Shown piece after piece: positions 23,332 to 34,190 of a DNA stretch of 64,000 bases (its first letter is position 1; the number at the start of each line of letters is the position of its first letter). The DNA comes from Kalaharituber pfeilii. Taxonomy: Eukaryota; Ascomycota; Pezizomycetes; Pezizales; Pezizaceae. Under the pieces are notes generated by a model. That model searched no databases and was not told where the DNA came from. It saw nothing but the letters and a program-made list of their open reading frames with translations. The position numbers were made by a program, and so were the translations under genes. The DNA lies in assembly GCA_015179045.1 (NCBI GenBank), contig WHUZ01000071.1, forward strand, positions 271,857-335,856. Direction: 5' to 3'.

Positions 23332-25995
23332 ATAATTGGATTTCTTATGCCATTCATGTTGTCTATTATCTTTCTGTAATTTTTCTACTACTTTATTGAT
23401 TTTCAGTTGATTTTTTCGAAGGGGACTCAAATGTGGTGCAGGGGTGGAGGGAGGGTCCGCTCGGATGCATATCTCGCGACTCCAAGGGATACATACCGGC
23501 AACCAACTCATCAATATAATGTGTCAATCGTGTAAAATGAACAGGGACGTATCATGATCCAAGCTGTGGAGCAATTATCCACTGCAGCCATTGACTACCG
23601 GTGGACGCAAGTTTACAAAGCAGAAACCTCAGATCCTGCCTAAATGCGTTAGATAGGGCCCGGTGACGAGGAGTACAAAATAATATTGATGGGTGGGACC
23701 CGGATGTTTTCAATTGTCAATCGATATCAATGCAATTATCAATAACGAATTCTTGGAAAAACCCCCACGTGGTTCAGCTCCGCAATTGCGCGTTCACGCG
23801 CGCTGTTGCGAAGAACCATGAGAAGTATCATAAACACAAGCTTATGCAAAAAAAATGAATCCATGCCAGTTGAAATTATTCAGTGCATTTTCGAAGCCTA
23901 TGTACTGTACCCAGACTCTGGAGTAAAACGCAAGAGTCTCCACAAGAAGCAAATACAATACCATATCCAGCAACCCGTCACCGGTGCCATGCAGAAAAAA
24001 AGCATTGGGAAACCCCTCTTATTGTTGCCTACACCTCCTATCCCTCCTACTTTCCACTGGCGATGTGCGATACAGGACCTGACCTTGCTCCATTGTACTC
24101 GCTCGTTCGGAAAGTATTGGAACGGCTGACAAATGCACAAAATTATGTAATGCATGCAACTCATATTGCTGTAAAGTGTAACCCACGGTCTAAGGCTTTA
24201 ACCCGTGCTCGCATTCATTATCATCTGACAATATCCACATCATAGTCTTTTGCTGTTGCCTCTGTTATTGAATAGTTGCTAGTTGCACCAAATGCAAGGT
24301 AAGTAAAATAGTAAAGTAGCTCTGCAGTTACTAAACATATGTAGGTCCGGAGGTCACCAAAAAGAAGAGCTGCAATACTTCTTAGCTTGCAATACGCTAA
24401 TGTACCCTACGAGGCTACTTCTACCAGTATACTAGATGTACCTAAAACTACATACTTTAATGTACTCAGCACAGCGTGCCATTGCAGGAGCTGCCAATAA
24501 GAGTTCTGATTTCTGTTCAAGTTTTGTTCTAAACTCTGCAGATTTTAATCCTATTAACAAAAAATCTGGTCTTATAAAGAAAAGAATCTAGAGGTGCTCG
24601 GAAAAAAGTCATGACAACCAGTAGCATGGAGTGGGTTGGTTGTGGAATAAGACTACTGTGGATGAGATCAATTGGCACACCTCTACTCTTTCTGGGATTA
24701 TGGCTCACTTTATTAGAGCTAAGGAAAACAATAATTATCATATAAGATATTCTTAACATAATACTGCATCACTGAATCATTTGTACAGTGCTGTGTGGTG
24801 GTGCGTACAGTATGAATGCGTGCAGGAGTAGGGTGAACAGGAAGTAATCTTGATTATGCAATATGCAAGTATTACATAATTTATGCTGTTCCAATACTTT
24901 TTGAACGAGCAAGTATTCACTTCTTTTGCTTGCTCCAGGTTTCCTCATAAATTTGTTCGACCCAAACATTTTTACCGAAAAAACTAAAAGGCTATATTAC
25001 CTTTACTTTAGGTCCCGATAAATGCTGATCAGTCATGCTTATCAGAGGAATTTTGAGGCCATGCCTGACGCGACACTTTTGAACGTGGGATGCCTATCCA
25101 GGTCATTTTTTGTTTGCTGAGGCCAAGGCGCCACGGTGACAGGGCCAGTGGGTTTGTCGCAGTTTTGGATGAGTTATCATATGCTAGCTTGCTCAACTCT
25201 TGTTGTGGAAACTCACGTCTGCGGGTTGGTTAGGAACTACGGCGATGTGTATAGTCCATTTTCACCTAAATTCTTCCTAACCGAGTTTGTACAAATTCTT
25301 TCGCTTTTGGGCACTATTTGAGGGGGCCTTGTACGGAGTATCAACTAAATAGGTACTCTACTTTAGGACACTGCAGAGATACCAGGTCGGAAGATCGAAA
25401 GCACCAGGAAAATGACTTATCATCCATGCACAAAATGATGCTGGCAAGTTCCGTCTCAGAAAGAAGAAACCCCCAGTACCGCGTCGCCGCATGATCTGCG
25501 AGTCGCGATATGGAACGGAGTCACATGTGCATGGGCTGGAGACTACAGTTTGCGTCCCCGCTCAGTCGGTGGCAAGATTTGCTAATTTCTGGTGAGAAAA
25601 TCAAATATAAAATCTAGAAACGTTATCTTATGTCTTAAGTCACATTTACTATAAATCTCTTAAGCGTTTGAGTGTAGTTGCTATAAAACAAAAGTGCATA
25701 GATGAAAACTACTTCTGTAGGTTAACGTGACGATACAGACGCTTTATTATGCTTTTCGAGCGTAACACAAGATGCACCAACTAGCTTCTTACCTACAATT
25801 GCACAGTTTAAGTAAATTACTCTCAAATACACTTGATTGCGGTGAGTGACTCGAGCAACAGGTTATGCACTTGTCTAGTCATACAGTGATATGTTTAGGA
25901 AGTCATGAAAACAGGGAACTTGTGCGATCCGCGTATTAATTTCACCTCAAAGATTATCATTTCCCACCTCATTACAGTAAGTACTAAGTAGGCAC
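22732..25995. other. Gene-poor, repeat-derived region
   Basis: No supported gene. It includes a run of about 33 A near 23298-23330 with no LINE tail beside it, and a possible relative of the 26.7-kb MITE at 23190-23490. Confidence 0.45.
23190..23490. mobile_element. Possible diverged relative of the 26.7-kb MITE
   Basis: The blocks GCTCCTTTTTAGAATCT, GCCATTCATG-TGTCTATTA, TTTTTCGAA and GCTCGGATGCATATCTCGC occur in the same order as in the MITE at 26695-27025. The ends are too diverged for terminal inverted repeats to be defined. Confidence 0.45.
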
Positions 25996-26694
25996 TAGCC
26001 GGAAAAATAAGTATCCGGACAGGGATCAATGCATATTATGCGCTATGCAGTATTCGGTGTAGACTAGCATATTTTCGTATACTTGGCTGTAGATCTATGA
26101 GAACCAGGACAAAATTCACCATAGTGTCTAAATTTATGTCAGAAGTATCCGAACAGCTGATATAATGGGTCTTTACACCGTCAACATGATAGGTCTTAAG
26201 ATTCCAAGACTATTCTTTAGGGGCGGCTGGTCTGGACCTTTTTCAAGGCTAACCTGAGGGCTGTTCTATAAGCTGCTCTGGAGGAAGCTATTCCCGAGGC
26301 TAATCGATAGGTTATTATGCTATACACTATGCTACTTCAGTAGTGTACTCTAACTAACTGCTTTTGTAATTTATTGTTTATTGTTTATTTAAGTGAGCAT
26401 TTTGAAAGAGGGGGGGTACCCCTCATTCAAAAAAATTGTTTCGAACGTTCTATGATATCAAACAATAAAACAGGGAACAGACCCCGGTTTTATTTCAAAG
26501 CGGGGTTTGAATTTCACATAAACCCTTAGGGGAAGGCACCATATCAGAAGTAGCATGTCCGGACAGCTGACATAATGAATTTGGCGTCTTCAACACTTTG
26601 TACCTCGATAACTCAGACCATGCAGCAGTATAAACACAAGTACAAGGCCTCTATACATAATTAATATTACCAAAAAAAAGACTCAGCTATCATA

Positions 26695-27025
26695 CAGTGC
26701 GTAGGCAAAGTCCTCGGCACTATGCAGTATAAGGAAAAGCATTTTACGAAGCTTTGGAGTCAGGAGACATGCATCCGAGAGGATTCCTCTTGAGAAAACA
26801 CAACTCAACCGAAAGTACTCCTTTTTTAATTCTGAGAAAGGGTTTAGATTTTCTGATGCCCATTCATGCGGTCTATTAATTTTTTGCAATTTTCTGGCTA
26901 ATTCATGGAATTTAAGCACCTTTTCGAACAGTACTGAAAACAGAGGTGCAAGGACAGTCTGCTCGGAATGCATGTCTCGCTTTTCCTTATACTGCATAGT
27001 CCCGAGGACTTTTGCCTACGCATTG
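26695..27025. mobile_element. Tc1/mariner-like MITE, 331 bp
   Basis: Terminal inverted repeats of about 45 bp start CAGTGCGTAGGCAAAGTCC on the left and end GGACTTTTGCCTACGCATTG on the right. Both ends are flanked by TA (26693-26694 and 27026-27027), the Tc1/mariner target. The CAGTG terminus is also typical of that superfamily. There is no internal transposase frame. Confidence 0.85.
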
Positions 27026-27384
27026 TACTTAATGAGGAAGATACTAATATTCTCATAGGTCCTGAAATAACCCTCCGGGTAAGAGCAGCTATTGTGGCAT
27101 CAAGGTATTCACATATATTGAATAGCATGAGCAAGTCACTATCAATAAGGGCCATCTCAAAATAATGAAAATACCAAAATCAATGTGTGCTGAAATTATT
27201 GACAATGCAGTTCTAAGAGCTTTACAAATGCGTGCTAAGTTAGCTACAAATCTTGAAGCCATGAAAAGTTCAAAGAAATGAAAGTATCACCATCAGAGGT
27301 AGGATACTGCTGTTTTTATTTTCACTGCTATAGTAGTGCTGTTCCAGAGGGAGTTCGGGAGGCAGCTATTGACATGCTGTTCGA

Positions 27385-27505
27385 CGGGCTCTTCCGGAGG
27401 CTGTTCGAGCGGCCCTTTCAGAGGCTATTTCAGAGGATGTTACGGAGGTTGTTCCGGAGGCTATGCCGGAGGCTATGCCGGAGGCTGTTTGAGAGGCTGT
27501 TTTAA
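27385..27505 (+). repeat. Imperfect 12-bp tandem repeat
   Basis: Degenerate tandem copies of a 12-nt unit close to CGGAGGCTATGC. Because 12 is a multiple of 3, all frames stay open, giving an artificial RRLFxRLF-like peptide. I do not regard it as a gene. Confidence 0.7.
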
Positions 27506-28183
27506 AGGCTACCAGTAATGCTGATGGTGGGAATAATTATGTAGCACGATACCCAAAATATAATAGTAGTGAGAATAGCTTGAAACACCCTCTGGGGCAA
27601 CCTCCGGAATGGCCTTTTGAAATAGCCTCCAGAATAGCTATACCATATAGAGGATAGTTAAATTCACATTTGCATCATTTGCACCGAGTCCTGCTTGCAT
27701 ATATAATATCCAGTAGTGCATTCTTATCCTCCAGCGGAAAATGGCTGAACACCTCTACGCTTTCGCTTTTTAGATACATTGGTACTTGACAGCTGTTTCT
27801 TAAGACCTAGTGCTCTCTCTTGGAGCTTGAGAGCTTATGCTGTCTTTTGCAGTGGATTGACAGCTTGTTTACTGGCTTATAATTTCTGCATTTAAGGTGT
27901 AAATGTCTGCATAACAAAAAGTTTTCTAGATTTATTATTTACTCACGTCCAAGTGCTTAGAGAAAACTCCCCCCTACTTACGGTGGAAATGTACCCTAAT
28001 AAAATTTGGGTCGAATCTCATATAAATCCTTAGGGGAAGGCACCCAACGAAATTTAGACACTATCGCGAATTTTGGACTGGATATCTACAGCCAAGTATA
28101 CGAAAATATGCCAGTTTATACCGAATACTGCATAGCGAATTATATGCATTGATCCCTGTCCAGATACTTATCATTTCGGCTGG

Positions 28184-31100
28184 AAGCTCAACCCCCTGCC
28201 ATGATTCGACGATTATGAGCATGGAATTGGTGTCGAGCAGAACAAGTTTTCGATCGACGTGCATAGACAAATCTTCTCTAATCAAAATCAAGTTTATAAT
28301 AACTCCTAAAGATATCGGTCTTACTAGTACTTGGTGCCATGGTCCCTGTGTTGCTTTCCCGGTTGCATGCAAAATGGTACTTTATTTATTGCCTAATACC
28401 TGAGATTACCGAACCATTTGCAATACAAGAAAAATATTGGAGATATCCAAGTCGGTTCAAGGACATGGGAAATTACGCAATCATTATCAATAGAAGTCGA
28501 ATCTCCTAGCTGAGCATAAGGCAGGGCAATATTATTCCTTTACTGGTTTCTTGAACCGACAATGTTAGTATGTCCTCGTTGTATTAGGAACATGTGCTTG
28601 TGTCCAGTCTCGCTAACGATAGAATTGTGACACGCGTAGTGCTAATTTGAGTACGGCATACAAGGTGCCTTGCTAATGCAGAAAAGATAGGTATCTAGAC
28701 TATCGCCTGAAGGATATTGAATCTTGAGTTTAATTATTCCTTTCGATAGCTGTCTCGGCTTGAATGCCGGCCTTGTTCAAGTATGAAGAAAGCTCGTGGG
28801 AAATCCAGATCAGTAATAATATCGCAAAAAATTCAAGGGTTCAAATCTGAGTGACGGCATCAATCGTTGGTGTAAATGATTGTGTGTGCACTTAAAGCGT
28901 AAGTTTCCTTGTTTGGGTAGATGGGTACCCCAGATGTAAAATGATCACGTCAGGGCTTTCATGCTATTGGTCACTAGAATGTGCATGCAAAAAAAATGGA
29001 AGCACTGACGTTGTTCCAGTGTACTTTAGCTTTGGATCACCTGTTTTAGAGAGGTCAATGTTGGCTGAAGCTAGCTAAAGTATGGCATGGCGGACCATCT
29101 GCAGAACTTGATCCCAGCAAATAGTAACAACCTATTGTTCCATAGCTGATGGACCAGCCCAAGTGCGAGCACTCGATCAATAGCTGCAGGCTTTTAGTAT
29201 ACCTTGAACATAAATTCTCCTGTGGTAAGGTTCTAGAAGCTGAGCTTTCACCACTGTAGAAAACTCTGGCAGCAAGACTCAGCTGGGGCATGTACCAACT
29301 AAAAAACGTGTGAGGCAATTATGCATCTACAAGGATGTGACATTACCTGTAGGTCTGAGGGCGCTTCTAGAAGCTTGCCACAATTGCACTCATGTGGAAC
29401 CGATGATTTCCGAAAATGTACCGACTGAATTCGTGATCAGACCTCATGCCAGATTAGCCATCGATGGAAATAAAACTCTGAAATATGCGCGGGCACATAC
29501 AATCTGCACAAGGCTTATGCATTACTATGGGTTACTTTGATTGTGTTGTGATGGGAAGTCCTTGTTCGCCAAATCATTGCATCGGGTTGCCAGACATTGT
29601 TTCAAAAACTTTAGAAGGACCCGAATAAAGCGCTTATTGGTTAAATATGCATGTATGTTTCAGAAGCTGCTACCATAGTGTGGGGCTATCATATTAGGTC
29701 AGAATTTTAATCCCTCTGATGTGTTGACAGGCGCAAAGTCAAATTCAACCTCATAAGGTACATAGCCTCGCTAGCAAGTATGTAGAACAGCAATGGAAGG
29801 GTGACACAATTCCACCATGGCATTTCAGCTTGAATGGTGGACCTCGGACTAAAGAAACGCAACCTCTAAGTTTTCCCTGGTCCATCCGGCAGTTGCAATC
29901 CTTCCAGGGGAGATATGTGTCATTCCCAGTCACTGCAGGTCGAGTGACACCTTTGTCGTTCGGTATTTAACACATTGCTTTAGCGAGATGTTTTTGCAAG
30001 GCTGGATAGCGATGGGGATGCATGTGACACTTTTACGCATCTTCGTTAGACTAAGTTAATATGATTGCCCGGGGACTTGTGATGTGTGCCAATATATTCA
30101 ACACATAAATTGGAATTTGATACGGATCTGATACAATTTGAGATGCGGTGTATGCGTATAAGCAGCCGCCTCAGACAATAGCACCTACCCGTTCAGTCAC
30201 CGTTGTCACAAAGCCTGGTTTTTGCAATTCACATGTCAGAATTTGTTAGAATGCCAAGGCTCATGGATGGAGTTTTTCCCTAACTTGGAATCAACTGAAC
30301 ATTGCCAAGCGTCTACACGATGGCGTCCTAGTCAGCTTAATAAGACCTCAGAACCAAAGGTTCGGCGGAACTAACTAATCCGTGATGGTTAGGGTAGCAC
30401 TTGTGATCGTCGTTTGTGCCAAGAGTACATTGCTATGAGAGATATGCTACTGATCGAGCTCTCCTGGTCGGTACTAGGATTTCATCATAGCTTTTGAAGA
30501 ATGCGTAATATTGGTTGAGGAGTACCGTACATGCATCACATTAGATGTTACTCTGAGAGGCCTCATTAGCCTGGAGCCGCATGTATTGTAATTTCGATAC
30601 TCTTAAATCAACTCATATCAATGTCCCGAAAAGTTTGAAAAAGGGATCACAAACTCAATGGTTCTCCTATATCTAATCCCAAGTCCGCCACAGTCAGACA
30701 ACAACCCCCATTATTGCCATGCACGGTATGCCGACATTACGCTACTAGTAGCGGGCACAGCCGACTGCAACCTTAACCCTGCAGAATTTCGCAAAGTTAA
30801 ACGCAGGGGGCTGTGACGGTATCGGTAAGAGCGGGTACTACTGTACCATGCCTTGAACGTGGGCGAGAGGAGAAAATTGACAGGACAACATGCCAATAAG
30901 GATCCTTACTGGTACATAGCGCTTTTAGGTACATTGATAATGGAACCTTTGTACTCCCGAAAGCGAATAATAACTAGGGCGTTGTAATTCCAGATTCAGG
31001 TCTGAATTCCACCGGTCAGCCGAGCGCCCGGTGACTCTCCCTCTGATTTGCGTCTGGCGTCGGGTACTAGCAGCAAGCGGCGGCGCGGCCACCGCCCGCA

Positions 31101-34100
31101 ACCTCGTATCCATGGCAAGCCTCTCTGCTAGCAACCAAAGCGGAATAGAGATATCCTGCCATATGAATACCAACCCAAGAACCATCTGAAGGACAGGATT
31201 TTGCTTTTCTTAGTTTCCTTCCACGTGGAGGAAGTGCTAGTCGCCTGGGTACAACACCAAATGTGAGCTGGAGTTAATGCTTATATCACCTAATCTGGTG
31301 GACAGCATGCTATCCCCCATGTCAGAGAGTGGGACGCGGTGGCTGCAGTTCGACTGGGCCCTGGGAGCGAAAATATCTATGAATGCTGGATTTTTTCCTA
31401 CAAGGGATCGAATCATTTTGTGATAGACTCGGTTAATAGGTCGTAGTTCTCAAGTAAACCTAAGTAGGTACACTTTCGAGCTGTCACGCAATTTCCTACC
31501 GATAAAATGAGCATCCGATGCCGCCCGTGACCTACCTCGTTGTTCAAGTAAGGGGCTTCCACAATTAGGGCACTTTGCTTTCTGTACGACAGCTGTGTCA
31601 GTTTTCCTTTTTGGTCACTTGTGCATTGATTCTGTATCTTCGTTCTCAGTGAGTGTTGACAGTTTAAGAGGAGATCCGAAGTGGGTGGCGAAAACAAAAC
31701 CAAATTACATCGAACAAGCAAAGGCAGGATAAGATATTAGCGGTCGTCATCCAGTACGTACTTATTACAGAGAATTTGGCACAATATTAGCCAAATTAGC
31801 GTATCTCGACTATACTTGCCAGTGGCCAGACTCCGATTACCCGACTGAAACGTTCTGAGTCTCTGTTGAACCTTTAGAGGACCCGAGAATTATCCGGCAT
31901 CATCACATTCGAGAAGCACGATCTGAACTTCATGATATCACTCCAGTTCTCCTATCATCAAATGGTTCTCGCTCTCTAGCTCTTTGCCGACCTCATCTGC
32001 GTTGTAAGCGGCGCCGGCATTGCATCGGGACCCAACTCAGCGGCGTTCTCCAGTTCTGCAACACCCCCGGTCGATCAGTAAGATACTCCGAGACCGATAT
32101 CTTAAGCGGAAATATTTCTCGAAGCCGAGTTGCCGCTACTAGAGGAGAGAAGAGACATTGGTTAGCGCAACGGATGTTTCCATGAGACTAGACAAAATCA
32201 AATACTAGTACACAAAACGAGGGAAAAAAAAGAAAAAATACAGGGAATTAGGGTATCTCGAGAGGAACGGGAAAATATTTATCTTTTGCATTACAGGTTG
32301 CTATTGAGCAATAATCGGCGTTTGTACAGTTACCTGGGAGGAAAGGGGGGCAAAATAGGGCAGCGCGCAGGCCTATTAAGAGTTCGAGTCAGTAGGTTTG
32401 CTTCCAAGTCTGCTTATCGAATGTTGGTGATCGTCACCGAATAAGTTTGCCCGTTGTACCCTCTGCGCGGCCTTGCGATTGGAGGAGACAATTCTTCTCC
32501 CGGACCAGGTCCAGTTACCCCCACGTCCTGCTCTTCGTTAAATGTTTGTACCGTACGCATACACAAGGCAATTATGCTTTGGGAATGCAATCACCAGCTC
32601 GTGTCGTGCCGCAATTGTTTCAAGTCTAACATTTGATAGAAGCTTGCAATTGCTGAGTTCTTAGACACCACTCAATACATTTCCTTGAACCAACTTTAAA
32701 GCTACTACCTTGCATAACTCACGTTCCACGACCTGCTAGCGAACGGATTCTAATTTCTCCTTTACCTTCACCTAGTCTGGTTCCAACCAGACTAACCTTC
32801 ACCTATTTTTCCGCCAAATAGAGCCCGAGTTTTATATTTTTCGAATTCGACTCGTCTCCCATCATAACTTTCAGTTATCACTGCACGATCCTCGCCGACC
32901 TTTTCCTGCGCTTATCAACCAGGTCTTGGATCTCGGCGACCTCTTTCCTTTTTGACCCCACACCGCGCGTGCATCTCACATTTTTAGGGTTCGGAGGCAC
33001 ACGGATTTTCTGGGCTGCGCAATACCCCTGGTAGTCACTGTCAGCACTCTATTGCATATTGTTAGTGATAGCGATGCAACGTTAATTGCCTGCCTGCATC
33101 AGATCAGCTCGCGATCGAAAGCTAGAAGGAGCCTGCCGCTTCTTACTTACTTAGTTAACCTGCAGCGGGAACAGCAAACACGCATAGGGCTTTAATATAA
33201 CACTGATGATTTTACGGGGAACGCTGCAAGTTTCTAAATATACAAAAGTTTATTACAGGTTTCCTGCATTAAACAAATATTTACAGCTCCGATAGCCGCT
33301 CCGAAACATTGCATATCGGTTAATAAGTATAACACACTTGAGGCTGACGTACAGCGGCAGTTGGACAAAGGTTCGATCAGGCAGCAGGGCACGCCGCACG
33401 GAAGTTTCTGTGTTCACTGCCTATTTCGTAGTGTCGGTTTCTGAGTTATAGTGTCGTTCTGCATTAAAGAAGCGCTTGTAGAGTGCTAAACGGAAAAAAG
33501 AAAAGAAAAACAAAATAAAGAACCAGATTGCGTACAGTGTTTTGCTTTTTATTAACACTTTTTTTTATTTTTATTGTTTTGGTTAGCGAGCGTAGGGACG
33601 GACTGGACTGCGCATACTCTACTCTAGCCTCTAGCTAGTTTCCCTCCGTCCTGGAACACGCTCCGCAGCTTCACGTTTTCGGTTTCCAGCTCGGGGGTGA
33701 GGGGTATTGCCCAGTTGCCTGCCAATTGCACATCTCCGGAGTGGGGAACACCTACGCTGACGCTGACGCGCGCAGCTACATAGATATACACTCGATTGCG
33801 GTAAGCTGGGAAACTTGGCTTGTGTGCTCTGTTATCAGCTAGAGCTTTTGGCTCGGGTAATCCTAATCGGACGTCGGGGTTCAGGTTCGGGGACTTGTTT
33901 GGCCTCAGAGAGAAGGGGTCGTGTGCACAGTCATATATCATCAGAGACAGCGTCACACGTTTGTCAGCGGAGCTGCCGGACAGAGATTACCTCGTCAATT
34001 GACAGACCAATCTGGCGGTTGCAGGGTCTTACCGGGGACGTGCGGTCATCGAGCCATCATCTACTTTCTCCCCCCACAGGTAAGCTTCCTACGACCCCAC

Positions 34101-34190
34101 TCACCACACTAGCGCCGTCTGGTTGGCCACCCCCTTACCCTCCTCCCGTTGATAGTGCCTATATACCCCCCCTTCCCCGCTGCTCCAAAA
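28184..34190. other. Gene-poor region and kinase upstream region
   Basis: About 6 kb without a coding signal I can defend. Open frames are short and have no recognisable motifs. From about 33650 the composition becomes GC-richer, and 33800-34190 is probably the promoter and 5' leader of the kinase-like gene; a CACAG/GTAAG site at 34078-34085 may belong to a leader intron. Confidence 0.5.

Larger units (their letters stand above)
25996..28183. repeat. Inverted repeat pair, arms of about 135 bp
   Basis: The left arm (about 25996-26134) and right arm (about 28050-28183, inverted) share long blocks such as GGACAGGGATCAATGCATAT, CTATGCAGTATTCGGT and TATTTTCGTATACTTGGCTG. The spacer is about 1.9 kb and contains the MITE at 26695-27025 and short direct repeats (26140-26200 against 26543-26602; 26470-26540 against 27990-28045). 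This could be a decayed DNA transposon or two inverted copies of one repeat. No transposase was recognised. Confidence 0.7.

Noticed and set aside
27278..27518. Arg/Leu/Phe-rich repeat protein
   Set aside because: It is an in-frame artefact of a degenerate 12-bp tandem repeat.
30715..30860. Possible 5S rRNA-like segment (CAAAGTTAAACGC)
   Set aside because: Only a short internal-promoter-like string matches; the conserved helices and ends of 5S rRNA cannot be drawn.
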